NCBI RefSeq assembly: GCF_038896935.1
Contig: NZ_JBANDC010000001.1
Span: 62,001-126,000, forward strand
Reading direction: 5' to 3'
Source: Collimonas rhizosphaerae
GTDB taxonomy: Bacteria; Pseudomonadota; Gammaproteobacteria; Burkholderiales; Burkholderiaceae_D
Length of the DNA stretch: 64,000 nucleotides
Shown: positions 39,923 through 49,323 of the stretch, in pieces
Layout of the letters: every line of letters starts with the position of its first letter
How positions within the stretch are numbered: position 1 is the stretch's first letter
Program-made: the position numbers and the translations under genes
The notes under the pieces: generated by a model
The model's database searches: none
What the model was told of the DNA's origin: nothing
Seen by the model: the letters and a program-made list of their open reading frames with translations, nothing else

Positions 39923-41080
39923 ATGAACAAGAATATTTTCCAGCGAAAACCCCTGATGACTCTCGCCATCGTCATCCTGATTGCCGGCAGGCTGGCCTTC
40001 GTCGTATTCGACAGCAAGGCGTCCGCGGGCGCTGCCGGCGCGCAACCGGCTCCTAATTTCACCAGGCAAGGCGAACGCATCACGATCCCGGAACATTCGC
40101 CGTTGCGGCAGCGCCTTGCCGTACAAACGGTGGCGGCGCTGGACGCGGCGCATGCACTGGAACTGCCGGCGCAGGTGGAGGCGGACCCTGCCCGCACCGT
40201 CAATATCGTGCCGCCGGTGGCCGGCAAGGTGCTGGAATTGAAGGTCGGCCTTGGCGACCGCGTGCGCAAGGGGCAGCTGCTGCTGGTGATGACGTCCGGC
40301 GATTTTGCCCAGGCTAGCGCCGAGCTGCAAAAGACCCGCGATGCGCTGCAGCTGGCCAAGCGCGCGCTGGAGCGGCAGCGCGGCGTGCAGCAGGCTGGCG
40401 CCGGAGCGGCCAAAGACCTGGAGCAGGCGGAAAGCGCTTATGTCCAGGCCCAGGCGGAATTCGCCAGCGCCGATACCCGCCTCAAATCGCTGAGCGCCAG
40501 CGGCGCAAGTGCTGCCGACCGCAGCGGCCAGCGCCTCAACCTGGTTGCGCCGAACCCCGGCAGCATCACTGAACTGGCTGTCAGCGCAGGACAGTCGGCC
40601 AACGATACGAACGCCGTCCTGATGACGATCGCCAACCTGGAGAATGTCTGGATTACCGCCAACGTGCCGGAAAACATGCTGTCGTCGATCAAGAAAGGGC
40701 AGGCGGCCAGCATCAGTTTGCCGGCTTATCCCGGTGAACGGTTCCAAGGCAAGGTATCGTTCGTCAGCGACGTGCTGCAGGCTGATACGCGCAGGGCGCT
40801 GGTGCGTATCAGCGTGCCCAATGCGGACGGCAGGTTCAAGCCGAACATGTTTGCCAATGTGTCTTTTGCCGTGGCCCAGGCTGCGGCGCCGGCGGTGCCG
40901 CCGTCGGCGCTGCTGATGAATAACGAAAACACCACGGTATTCGTCGAAGTGGCGCCCTGGACGTTTGTCCGCCGCGCCATAGAAACCGGTAGCCAGGAAG
41001 ACGGCAGCGTGCGCATCCAGAGCGGACTGCAGGTCGGCGAGCGCGTGGTGACCAAGGGCGGAGTGCTGCTCAATGATTAA
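39923..41080 (+). CDS. RND efflux periplasmic adaptor (CzcB/CusB-like)
   Basis: 385 residues. N-terminal membrane anchor or signal, then the adaptor order: lipoyl-like half I-V-P-P-V-A-G-K-V-L-E-L-K-V-G-L-G-D-R-V, a helical hairpin with many Gln/Ala, the second half with I-T-E-L-A-V-S-A-G-Q-S, and a beta-barrel domain with V-W-I-T-A-N-V-P-E. It links the RND pump to the outer-membrane channel. Its 3' end overlaps the pump gene by 8 bases. Confidence 0.92.
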   Translation: MNKNIFQRKPLMTLAIVILIAGRLAFVVFDSKASAGAAGAQPAPNFTRQGERITIPEHSPLRQRLAVQTVAALDAAHALELPAQVEADPARTVNIVPPVAGKVLELKVGLGDRVRKGQLLLVMTSGDFAQASAELQKTRDALQLAKRALERQRGVQQAGAGAAKDLEQAESAYVQAQAEFASADTRLKSLSASGASAADRSGQRLNLVAPNPGSITELAVSAGQSANDTNAVLMTIANLENVWITANVPENMLSSIKKGQAASISLPAYPGERFQGKVSFVSDVLQADTRRALVRISVPNADGRFKPNMFANVSFAVAQAAAPAVPPSALLMNNENTTVFVEVAPWTFVRRAIETGSQEDGSVRIQSGLQVGERVVTKGGVLLND

Positions 41081-44000
41081 CAACATCGTCCGTTACTGCC
41101 TGCAGAAGCGCTATGCGGTCATCCTGGTGACATTGATGGTGACGCTGTTCGGCTATTATTCCTGGACCCGGATGGCGGTCGAGGCGTATCCCGAGCTGTC
41201 CGATGTCACTGCCCAGGTGACGACCCAGGCGCCGGGCTTGGCCGCTGAGGAAATCGAGCAGCAGATCACCATCCCGCTGGAGCGCCAGCTGAGCGGTACG
41301 CCTGGCCTGGTGCATATGCGTTCGTCAAGTACTTTCGGCTTGTCGCTGATCACGCTGACATTCAAGGACGGCGCCGAAGATTACTGGCAGCGCCAGCGCG
41401 TCACCGAACGCATGACGCAAGCGGCGCTGCCGGCCGGCATAACGCCCAGCCTGGATTCGGTGACCAGTCCAGCCGGTGAAATCTACCGCTACACGCTGGA
41501 GTCCGACAGCAAGAACCTGATGGAGCTGTCGGAGATCCAGCGCTGGATCGTGATTCCTGAACTGCAGCAAGTGCCTGGCATCGCCGAGGTCGGCAATTTC
41601 GGCGGCCTGACCATGGAGTACCAGCTGGAAGTCGACCAGAAGCAGCTGGAACGTTTCGACGTTTCCCTGTCCGACGTGACTACCGCCATCAGCAACAACA
41701 ACGCCAACGCCGGCGGCAGCCGCATCACGCGCGGCGAGCAGGGATACGTGGTGCGCGGCATCGGCCTGATGCGCAGCCTGACCGATCTCGGCAACGTAGT
41801 GGTCAAGCAGACCAACGGCGTGCCGGTGCTGGTGCGCGACCTGGGCAAGCTGCAATACAGCCATCAGGAAAGGCAGGGCATCCTTGGCAAGGACAATAAT
41901 CCCGACACCATCCAGGGCGTGGTCAAGCTGCTGAAATACCAGAACGCCTCGGAAGTCATCAAGGGCGTGCACGCCAAGGTGGACCAGTTGCAAACGCAAT
42001 TGGCGGCGATGGACGTCAAGATCGTGCCGTACATCGATCGCGACGACCTGATCCAGCTCACCATACACAAGGTCGGCCATACCGTCATGGAAGGTATCGG
42101 CCTGGTCTGCATCGTGCTGATCCTGTTTCTCGGCAGCCCGCGCAGCGCGCTGGTCGCCGCGGTGACGATTCCACTGGCACTGGTGACGGTCTTCATCATG
42201 ATGTACCTGACCAAGATGCCGGCCAATCTGTTTTCGCTGGGGGCGATCGATTTCGGCATCATTGTCGATGGCGCGATCGTGGTCACCGAAGCGATCTTGC
42301 GGCGGCGCGAAGCGCAGCCTGATGCGGAACTGACCGAGACCGACGTACGCGACGCCACTACCGAAGTGATCCGGCCGATTTTCTTCGCCACCCTGATCAT
42401 CATCGTCGCCTATCTGCCGCTGTTCGCTTTCGAACGCGCTGAAGGCAAGCTGCTCTCGCCCATGGCTTTCACCGTGGCCTATGCCTTGATCGGGGCTTTA
42501 TTGTGCAGCATCGTGCTGGTGCCGGGACTGGCCTACATGGCTTTGCGCAAGCCGCGCCGGATTTTCCATAACAAGCCGCTGGAATGGCTGGGCGCCGCTT
42601 ACCGTAAAACCCTGGGCCGCTTGCTGGATAATCCTGCGGTTTCCTATGGTATCGGGGCGGCGGCACTGGCCGGCGTCATCGTGCTGGGCGCGGCCACCGG
42701 CCGCGAATTCATGCCGAACCTGGATGAGGGAACGCTGTGGCTGCAGGTGCAGATGCCGTCCGGCCTGTCGCTGGAAAAAGGCAGCGAAATGGCCAGCGAA
42801 TTGCGGCGTACCCTGCTGGAGTTTCCTGAAGTGTCTTATGCGGTTACCCAACTGGGCCGCAGCGACGACGGCACCGATCCCTGGACGCCGTCGCACATGG
42901 AAGTGCCGGTGGGCCTGAAGCCCTACAGTAGCTGGGCCAGCGGCGAAACCAAGGAACAGTTCGTGCGCCGGCTCAACGCCCGCCTGTCGCAGCTGCCCGG
43001 CTTTTCAATCGGCATCAGCCAGCCGATCAGCGATGGCGTCAACGATGCGGTGGGCGGCGCCCACAGCCCTCTGGTGATTCGCGTGTACGGCGACGATTTC
43101 AGGGAACTGCGGCGCATTGGCAGCCAGATCGTCGAAGTGCTGAACGGCGTGCCGGGATCGGCTGATGTGGCGATCTTCCAGGAGCCGCCGGTGCCGCAGG
43201 TGGCGATCGATATCGACCGTGCCGCCGCCGCTCGCCTCGGCATCAACGTCGCCGATGTCGCCAGCCTTATCCAGACAGGCATCGGCGGCGCGCCGGTGAC
43301 CCAGCTGTACCTGGGCGACAAGGTGCATAACGTTACGGTGCGTTTCCCCGTGAGCAGCCGCAACAACCCGGAGGCGCTGGGCCAATTGCTGCTGACGGCA
43401 GCCGGCGGCGCGCGCATTCCCTTGTCGCAGGTGGCGCATATCCGCACCACTACCGGCGAGAGCACCATCGCCCATGAAAACACGCATCGCCAGCTGACCG
43501 TGCGGCTCGACTATGCGGACCGCGACCTGCTGTCGTACTACAAGGATGCGCAGGCGCAGGTGGCGCAGAAAGTGCATTTCGATAAAACCAGATACCGCCT
43601 CGAATGGGCCGGCCAGTTCGAGAACCAGGAACGCGCGCAGTCGCGCCTGATACTGGTGTTCGGCCTGGTGCTGGGATTGATGGCGATCATCTTGTATGCG
43701 GGATTCGGCAAGTTGCGCCAGGCGCTGCTGATCCTGGGTGTGGTGCCGCTGGCCGCACTTGGCGGCCTGATTGCGCTGCGCGTCACCAACGGCACCATCA
43801 ACGTCGCTAGCGGCGTCGGCTTCATCGCCTTGTTCGGGGTGACGGTGCAGAACGGCATCATCATGGTGTCGAATATCAACCGCGTCAGGCGCCAGGGCAT
43901 GGCCTTGCTGGATGCGGTCCTGGCGGGCGCCTACGAACGTTTCCGGCCGGTGCTGATGACGGCCACGGTGGCATCGGTGGGCATGTTGCCGGCGGCCTTG

Positions 44001-44168
44001 GCTACCGGCGTCGGCACCGATGTCCAGCGTGGCCTGGCGACTGTGGTGGTGGGCGGCCTGGTTGTCGCCACCATGCTGACGCTGTTCATCCTGCCGGCCT
44101 TCTATTATTCGCTGGAGAGCTGGATTGAAAAACGGCGCGGGATCAGCAAGGAAAATGACGGCCGCTAG
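41073..44168 (+). CDS. Heavy-metal-type RND efflux pump (CzcA family)
   Basis: 1031 residues with twelve predicted membrane helices and two large periplasmic loops. The fourth helix carries D-F-G-I-I-V-D-G-A-I-V-V-T-E (about D393, D399, E406), the proton-relay Asp/Asp/Glu pattern of the HME subgroup (CzcA has D402, D408, E415). It should export divalent metal ions by proton antiport through the adaptor and the outer-membrane factor. The metal (Zn/Co/Cd or Ni) cannot be told. GGAG is nine bases upstream of the start. Confidence 0.93.
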   Translation: MINNIVRYCLQKRYAVILVTLMVTLFGYYSWTRMAVEAYPELSDVTAQVTTQAPGLAAEEIEQQITIPLERQLSGTPGLVHMRSSSTFGLSLITLTFKDGAEDYWQRQRVTERMTQAALPAGITPSLDSVTSPAGEIYRYTLESDSKNLMELSEIQRWIVIPELQQVPGIAEVGNFGGLTMEYQLEVDQKQLERFDVSLSDVTTAISNNNANAGGSRITRGEQGYVVRGIGLMRSLTDLGNVVVKQTNGVPVLVRDLGKLQYSHQERQGILGKDNNPDTIQGVVKLLKYQNASEVIKGVHAKVDQLQTQLAAMDVKIVPYIDRDDLIQLTIHKVGHTVMEGIGLVCIVLILFLGSPRSALVAAVTIPLALVTVFIMMYLTKMPANLFSLGAIDFGIIVDGAIVVTEAILRRREAQPDAELTETDVRDATTEVIRPIFFATLIIIVAYLPLFAFERAEGKLLSPMAFTVAYALIGALLCSIVLVPGLAYMALRKPRRIFHNKPLEWLGAAYRKTLGRLLDNPAVSYGIGAAALAGVIVLGAATGREFMPNLDEGTLWLQVQMPSGLSLEKGSEMASELRRTLLEFPEVSYAVTQLGRSDDGTDPWTPSHMEVPVGLKPYSSWASGETKEQFVRRLNARLSQLPGFSIGISQPISDGVNDAVGGAHSPLVIRVYGDDFRELRRIGSQIVEVLNGVPGSADVAIFQEPPVPQVAIDIDRAAAARLGINVADVASLIQTGIGGAPVTQLYLGDKVHNVTVRFPVSSRNNPEALGQLLLTAAGGARIPLSQVAHIRTTTGESTIAHENTHRQLTVRLDYADRDLLSYYKDAQAQVAQKVHFDKTRYRLEWAGQFENQERAQSRLILVFGLVLGLMAIILYAGFGKLRQALLILGVVPLAALGGLIALRVTNGTINVASGVGFIALFGVTVQNGIIMVSNINRVRRQGMALLDAVLAGAYERFRPVLMTATVASVGMLPAALATGVGTDVQRGLATVVVGGLVVATMLTLFILPAFYYSLESWIEKRRGISKENDGR

Positions 44169-44201
44169 CGCGCAACCGACCAAATCTTGAGCAGGTGAAG
44201 A

Positions 44202-45674
44202 ATGAACGCAATCAAATTGAAACTACAGATGTCGGCGCTGGCGGTGTTGCTGTCAGGCTGCGCGGCCGGACCGGATTTCAAGCAGCCGGATGCACCCCAA
44301 GTGCAGGGATATACCAAGGAGCCATTGCCGCAAAAAACCTCTTCCGCGGCTACGCTTGGGGGCGATGCGCAGCAATTTGTCGAAGGCATGGACATTCCGG
44401 CCCAATGGTGGACGCTGTTCAATTCGCCGTCCTTGAATGCCGTAATCGAGGAAGCCCTGAAAGCCAGCCCCGACCTGCAATCGGCGCAAGCCGCATTGCG
44501 TGCGGCGCAGGAGCAGGTGTCGGCGCAGCAGAGCGCGTTCCTGCCGAGCGTCAACGCCAGCCTGGCGCCGACCCGGCAGAAGCAGCCGGTATCGGCCGGG
44601 CAGGGCGCCTCGCCGTTCAATCTGCATACGGCGCAGGTCAGCGTCTCTTACACGCTCGATGCTTTCGGCGGCAACCGGCGCCAGGTCGAGGGTTTGCAGG
44701 CGCAGGCGGAACAGCAGAAATTCTTGCTGGAGGCGGCGTACCTGACGCTGACTTCAAATGTAGTGGAAGCAGCGGTGCAGGAGGCCGGGTTGCGGGCACA
44801 AATTGCAGCGACTCAGGAAGTGCTCAAAGTGCAGGAACAATTGCTGGAGCTGTTGCAGCGGCAGTATGCACTGGGCGATGTCGCCCAGGCCGACGTCCTG
44901 ACGCAGCAGGCGGCGCTGGCGCAGACCCAGGCCGGTTTGCCGCCCCTGCAGAAATCGCTGGCGCAACAGCGCGATCGCCTGACCGCGTTGGCAGGGCGAT
45001 TTCCGAGCCAGGAGCTGGAGCAGAAATTCGACCTTGCCAGCCTCAGCCTGCCGCAGAAGCTGCCGCTCAGCCTGCCGTCCAGCCTGGTGCGGCAGCGGCC
45101 GGATGTGCGGTCGGCGGAAGCGCAGCTGCATGCGGCCAGCGCCGCGGTCGGCGTCGCTACTGCGAACATGCTGCCGCAGATCGCCTTGAGTGCGAATATC
45201 GGCAGCGCGGCGGCGGAAATGGGGAACCTGTTTACTTCGGGCACCGGCTTGTGGGGACTGGTGGGCGGCTTGACGCAACCTTTATTTGCCGGCGGCGCGC
45301 TGCTGCACAGGAAGCGCGCCTCCGAAGCGTTGCTGGAGCAGGCGGCCGCGCAGTACAAGAGTACGGTGATCCTGGCTTTCCAGAATGTGGCGGACAGTTT
45401 GCGTGCCTTGCAATACGATGCTGACGCCTTGCAGGCGCAAGACGCCGCCGAACGTGCAGCAGCGCGCAGCCTGGAAATTTCACGCAGGTCGGTGCAGCTT
45501 GGGGAGACCAGCCCGCAGACTTTATTGGCCGCGCAACAGGCTTACCAACAAGCGGTGATCAGCCTGGCGCAGGCACAGGCAGAGCGCTTCGCCGATACGG
45601 CGGCCTTGTTCCAGGCTCTGGGCGGCGGCTGGTGGAATCGCGGCGAGCTTGCGCTCAACAGTCCTGCCAAGTAA
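44202..45674 (+). CDS. Outer-membrane efflux lipoprotein (NodT/OprM type)
   Basis: 490 residues. Lipobox L-L-S-G-C near residue 20, then G-P-D-F-K-Q-P. Two repeats of the TolC-like helical hairpin, with conserved R-P-D-V-R-S-A-E and L-T-Q-P-L-F-A-G-G. Third gene of the operon, 33 bases after the pump gene. It provides the channel through the outer membrane. Confidence 0.94.
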   Translation: MNAIKLKLQMSALAVLLSGCAAGPDFKQPDAPQVQGYTKEPLPQKTSSAATLGGDAQQFVEGMDIPAQWWTLFNSPSLNAVIEEALKASPDLQSAQAALRAAQEQVSAQQSAFLPSVNASLAPTRQKQPVSAGQGASPFNLHTAQVSVSYTLDAFGGNRRQVEGLQAQAEQQKFLLEAAYLTLTSNVVEAAVQEAGLRAQIAATQEVLKVQEQLLELLQRQYALGDVAQADVLTQQAALAQTQAGLPPLQKSLAQQRDRLTALAGRFPSQELEQKFDLASLSLPQKLPLSLPSSLVRQRPDVRSAEAQLHAASAAVGVATANMLPQIALSANIGSAAAEMGNLFTSGTGLWGLVGGLTQPLFAGGALLHRKRASEALLEQAAAQYKSTVILAFQNVADSLRALQYDADALQAQDAAERAAARSLEISRRSVQLGETSPQTLLAAQQAYQQAVISLAQAQAERFADTAALFQALGGGWWNRGELALNSPAK

Positions 45675-45723
45675 ACCACCGGACGCGCATTTAGGCAGTT
45701 TAGCAACACGGCAGCTTGTGCAC

Positions 45724-45754
45724 TTGCCATGCCGCAGCCATTTTCTGTTATGAT
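45724..45754 (+). promoter_or_regulatory. Candidate promoter of the thrS operon
   Basis: TTGCCA at 45724-45729 and TATGAT at 45749-45754, with a long spacer of 19 bases. A start about 7 bases later would give a leader RNA of about 270 bases before thrS. Confidence 0.4.
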
Positions 45755-45850
45755 CGGCGACATCCAGTTTCTGCTGTTGTTATTGCTGTTTTGCGGCAGG
45801 CAGGCTGAAACGAATTCCACATCTGTAAGAGCGAGAAAGGCATCCCGGTT

Positions 45851-45892
45851 ATGACACCGCGAACTACCACCACAATCTGTGAGCGACGCTAG
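45851..45892 (+). CDS. Threonine-rich leader peptide upstream of thrS
   Basis: 13 codons: M-T-P-R-T-T-T-T-I-C-E-R-R, with five threonines, four in a row (ACT ACC ACC ACA). AAAGG lies ten bases before the ATG. The stop TAG is 27 bases before the terminator hairpin. A ribosome stalling at the threonine run when charged tRNA-Thr is scarce could prevent the terminator from forming. E. coli thrS is regulated in another way (ThrRS binding its own leader), so this would be a different mechanism. Inference from arrangement. Confidence 0.65.
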   Translation: MTPRTTTTICERR

Positions 45893-45897
45893 TCGAG

Positions 45898-45949
45898 GCC
45901 TTTTTCTACCTGCATGATGAAAAAAGCGCGGCTGGTCCGCGTTTTTTTT
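45898..45949 (+). terminator. Attenuator terminator with competing hairpin before thrS
   Basis: Terminator arms CGCGG (45927-45931) and CCGCG (45937-45941), extended by an A run on the left and eight T on the right (45942-45949). An upstream C-T5-C run (45900-45906) can pair with the A-rich left arm (45919-45926), which would preclude the terminator base. This fits transcription attenuation by the leader peptide. Confidence 0.7.
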
Positions 45950-46028
45950 CGTCCGCGTTTTTGTAAAGCACACGTTAATTTCATTCAATCCGGCGTCGTC
46001 CCGAGTGACCGCCGATATGGGGCTCAAA

Positions 46029-47936
46029 ATGATAGCAGTCAAACTTCCCGATGGTTCACAGCGTCAATTCGATGCGCCGCTGACTGTGGCGCAGGTCGCC
46101 GCCAGCATCGGCGCCGGCCTGGCCAAGGCGGCGCTGGCCGGCAAGGTCGACGGCAAGCTGGTGGATACCTCGTTTCTGATAGAGCGCGATGTCGAGCTGG
46201 CCATCGTCACCGACAAGGATGCCGACGGACTGGAAGTGATTCGCCATTCGACCGCCCACTTGCTGGCGTACGCGGTAAAGGAACTGTTTCCCGATGCGCA
46301 GGTGACTATCGGCCCGGTGATCGAAAACGGCTTCTACTACGATTTTGCCTACAAGCGTCCGTTCACTCCAGAAGACTTGCAGGAGATTGAAAAGAAGATG
46401 GCGGAGCTGGCCAAGAAGGACGAGCCGGTGACACGCAAGGTAGTGGCGCGCGACGAAGCCATCGCCTATTTCGAATCGATAGGCGAGGCTTACAAGGCCG
46501 AGCTGATCGGCTCGATTCCCCAGGACCAGGAAGTCTCCTTATATACAGAAGGCAAATTCACCGACTTGTGCCGTGGCCCGCACGTGCCGTCGACCGGCAA
46601 ATTGAAGGTGTTCAAGCTGATGAAGCTGGCCGGCGCCTACTGGCGCGGCGATGCAAAAAATGAAATGTTGCAGCGTGTGTACGGCACCGCCTGGGCCAAG
46701 AAGGATGAGCAGGAAGCCTATCTGCACATGCTGGAAGAGGCGGAAAAGCGCGACCACCGCAAGCTGGGGCGCGCGCTCGACCTGTTCCATTTCCAGGATG
46801 AAGCGCCGGGCCTGATTTTCTGGCATCCGAAGGGCTGGACTATCTGGCAGCAGGTTGAGCAGTTCATGCGCCGTGTTTACCAGGATAACGGTTACCAGGA
46901 AGTCAAGGCGCCGCAAATCCTGGACCGCACTTTGTGGGAAAAGACCGGCCACTGGGATAACTACCGCGACAACATGTTCACTACCGAGTCGGAAAGCCGC
47001 AGTTATGCCCTGAAGCCGATGAACTGCCCCGGCCATATCCAGATTTTCAATTCCGGCCTGCATAGCTACCGCGACCTGCCGCTGCGCTACGGCGAATTCG
47101 GCCAGTGCCACCGCAACGAGCCGTCCGGCGCCTTGCACGGCATGATGCGGGTGCGCGGCTTTACCCAGGATGATGGCCATATTTTCTGTACCGAAGAACA
47201 GGTGCAGGAAGAGGTGGCGGCCTTCGACAAGGTGGTGCGCCAGGTGTATACCGATTTCGGTTTTACCGAAGTGGCGGTGAAGCTGGCTTTGCGCCCTGAA
47301 AAGCGGGTCGGCGAAGATGTGGTCTGGGACAAGGCGGAAGGCGCCTTGCGCGAAGCGATCCGGGCTTCCGGCACGGAATGGGAAGAATTGCCGGGCGAAG
47401 GCGCGTTCTACGGCCCGAAAATCGAATACCACCTGAAAGACTCGATCGGCCGCTCCTGGCAGTGCGGCACCATGCAGGTCGACTTTTCAATGCCGGGCCG
47501 GCTCGGTTCGGAATATGTCACGGAAGATAACGGCCGCAAGGTGCCGGTCATGCTGCATAGGGCGATTGTCGGTTCGCTCGAGCGTTTTATCGGGATACTG
47601 ATCGAAAATCATGCCGGCGCGATGCCCCTGTGGCTTGCTCCCGTGCAAGTTGTTGTTTTGAATATCTCGGACGCGCAGTCGGAATATGTGAAAAATGTTG
47701 CACAAACGCTGAAAAAACAAGGGTTTAGAGTAGAGACCGATTTGCGTAATGAGAAGATTACCTATAAAATACGGCAGCATTCTTTGCAGAAGCCGCCTTA
47801 TATACTGGTTGTCGGTGATAAAGAGCGGGATGCAAACACAGTGGCCGTGCGAGCGCGGGGCAATGTCGACCTGGGTGTGATGCCTATCGACGTACTGGTG
47901 GAACGCCTCAAGAACGAGGTTGAAACCAAAGCCTGA
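46029..47936 (+). CDS. thrS: Threonyl-tRNA synthetase
   Basis: 635 residues. ATG 46029 gives the usual N-terminus M-I-A-V-K-L-P-D-G-S, with GGGG six bases upstream. TGS domain at 1-60, editing domain with H-S-T-A-H-L-L-A near 80 and C-R-G-P-H, class II core with M-N-C-P-G-H, F-G-x-C-H-R-N-E-P-S-G and the C-terminal anticodon-binding domain. Charges tRNA-Thr. First structural gene of the translation operon, 60 bases before infC. Confidence 0.97.
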   Translation: MIAVKLPDGSQRQFDAPLTVAQVAASIGAGLAKAALAGKVDGKLVDTSFLIERDVELAIVTDKDADGLEVIRHSTAHLLAYAVKELFPDAQVTIGPVIENGFYYDFAYKRPFTPEDLQEIEKKMAELAKKDEPVTRKVVARDEAIAYFESIGEAYKAELIGSIPQDQEVSLYTEGKFTDLCRGPHVPSTGKLKVFKLMKLAGAYWRGDAKNEMLQRVYGTAWAKKDEQEAYLHMLEEAEKRDHRKLGRALDLFHFQDEAPGLIFWHPKGWTIWQQVEQFMRRVYQDNGYQEVKAPQILDRTLWEKTGHWDNYRDNMFTTESESRSYALKPMNCPGHIQIFNSGLHSYRDLPLRYGEFGQCHRNEPSGALHGMMRVRGFTQDDGHIFCTEEQVQEEVAAFDKVVRQVYTDFGFTEVAVKLALRPEKRVGEDVVWDKAEGALREAIRASGTEWEELPGEGAFYGPKIEYHLKDSIGRSWQCGTMQVDFSMPGRLGSEYVTEDNGRKVPVMLHRAIVGSLERFIGILIENHAGAMPLWLAPVQVVVLNISDAQSEYVKNVAQTLKKQGFRVETDLRNEKITYKIRQHSLQKPPYILVVGDKERDANTVAVRARGNVDLGVMPIDVLVERLKNEVETKA

Positions 47937-47996
47937 ACGGGGCAACCCGAAGCGCAAGAGCACGGCTTAATTATTTGATTTTTAAAGGAAACTGCA

Positions 47997-48521
47997 ATAG
48001 CTACGGACAAGTCACATCGCATCAACGGCGAAATTACTGCGCCAGAATTGCGCTTATCCGGTGTCGAGAACGAAGCACTCGGTATCGTCAGTCTGGCTGA
48101 GGCCTTCCGCCTGGCGGAAGAGGCGAACGTTGATCTGGTGGAAATCGCACCGACCGCGCAGCCGCCAGTAGCCCGTTTGATGGACTACGGCAAGTTCAAG
48201 TACCAGGAGCAGAAGAAGGCGCACGAAGCCAAGTTGAAGCAGAAGGTCATCCTGGTCAAGGAAGTCAAATTCCGTCCAGGCACCGATGATGGGGATTACA
48301 ACATCAAGCTGCGCAACTTGACCCGTTTCCTGGATGAAGACGGCGACAAGGTCAAGATCACGCTGCGTTTCCGCGGCCGTGAAATGGCTCACCAGGACAT
48401 CGGCGTACGCATGCTGGAACGTCTGAAGCAAGACCTGGAGCCGTACGGACAGGTCGAGCAGTGGCCTAAGATGGAAGGGCGTCAGATGATCATGATCATT
48501 GGCCCCAAGAAGAAAAAGTAA
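47997..48521 (+). CDS. infC: Translation initiation factor IF-3 (AUA start)
   Basis: 174 residues. The frame continues upstream of any ATG, GTG or TTG to ATA 47997, where AAAGGA (47984-47989) is seven bases away and the protein begins (M)-A-T-D-K-S-H-R-I-N-G-E-I, the standard betaproteobacterial IF-3 start. IF-3 discriminates against non-standard start codons, so this codon allows negative autoregulation, as with AUU in E. coli infC. The C-terminal K-K-K-K tail and G-R-E-M-A-H are typical. Confidence 0.93.
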   Translation: MATDKSHRINGEITAPELRLSGVENEALGIVSLAEAFRLAEEANVDLVEIAPTAQPPVARLMDYGKFKYQEQKKAHEAKLKQKVILVKEVKFRPGTDDGDYNIKLRNLTRFLDEDGDKVKITLRFRGREMAHQDIGVRMLERLKQDLEPYGQVEQWPKMEGRQMIMIIGPKKKK

Positions 48522-48570
48522 TTCGATTTTAGGCGAGCTGGATGAGCAATCGTCCGGATCGCCCAAAAGC

Positions 48571-48709
48571 AGCAGGCCAGATTCTGCTGCGAAATTCAGT
48601 TGCGGTCATTGGTGCAGCTGGGTTTAAACAAGTGAGAGCAGGCATCCAAGCGTAACGTCATGTTGCCACCTGCAATCATGTTAAAAAAGGAGCTGTCCCT
48701 AGAGGACAG
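48571..48709 (+). promoter_or_regulatory. infC-rpmI leader with hairpin between ribosome site and rpmI start
   Basis: AAGGAG at 48687-48692 is 25 bases from the rpmI ATG (48718), too far, but a hairpin CTGTCC / GGACAG (48693-48709) folds out the gap and leaves about 8 bases. A second site AGAGGA lies inside this hairpin. Further upstream is a stem GCAGCAG / CTGCTGC near 48571-48592. This region is where L20-type autoregulation of rpmI-rplT would act. Confidence 0.5.
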
Positions 48710-48717
48710 ATAGTGTC

Positions 48718-48915
48718 ATGCCAAAAATGAAGACGAAAAGCAGCGCCAAAAAGCGCTTTCGTGTGCGTCCGGGTGGAACAGTTAAACGCGGTCAAGCGTT
48801 CAAGCGCCACATCCTGACCAAGAAAACCACCAAAAACAAACGTCAATTGCGCGGTTCCGTTGGGGTCAATGACCACAACATGGTATCCGTTTCGCGCATG
48901 TTGCCGAACGCTTAA
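48718..48915 (+). CDS. rpmI: 50S ribosomal protein L35
   Basis: 65 residues, very basic: M-P-K-M-K-T-K-S-S-A-K-K-R-F and R-H-I-L-T-K-K are family hallmarks. Followed after 20 bases by rplT. Confidence 0.97.
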   Translation: MPKMKTKSSAKKRFRVRPGGTVKRGQAFKRHILTKKTTKNKRQLRGSVGVNDHNMVSVSRMLPNA

Positions 48916-48935
48916 CCTCATACTAAGGAGTTATT

Positions 48936-49295
48936 ATGCCTAGAGTAAAACGTGGGGTTACAGCTCGTGCCCGTCATAAAAAAATCTTGGTGCAAGCCAA
49001 GGGTTACCGCGGTCGCCGCAGTAAAGTCTATCGCGTAGCCAAGCAAGCGGTTATGCGCGCTGGTCAATATGCATACCGTGACCGCCGCAACAAGAAGCGC
49101 GTATTCCGTGCATTGTGGATCGCCCGTATCAACGCCGCTTCGCGTGAGCATGGCGTTACATACAGCGTATTCATGAACGGTCTGAAGCGTGCTTCGATCG
49201 AACTGGACCGTAAGGTTCTGGCTGATATGGCAGTGATGGACAAGCCAGCGTTTGCTGCGATTGTCAATCAAGTCAAGGCCAACATCGCTGCGTAA
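48936..49295 (+). CDS. rplT: 50S ribosomal protein L20
   Basis: 119 residues, basic: M-P-R-V-K-R-G-V-T-A-R-A-R-H-K-K-I and Y-A-Y-R-D-R-R-N-K-K-R are typical. AGGAG before the ATG. In E. coli L20 represses its own operon by binding the mRNA. Confidence 0.98.
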   Translation: MPRVKRGVTARARHKKILVQAKGYRGRRSKVYRVAKQAVMRAGQYAYRDRRNKKRVFRALWIARINAASREHGVTYSVFMNGLKRASIELDRKVLADMAVMDKPAFAAIVNQVKANIAA

Positions 49296-49323
49296 CTCAT
49301 CTTAGTTACGTAGTTTTGCCATC

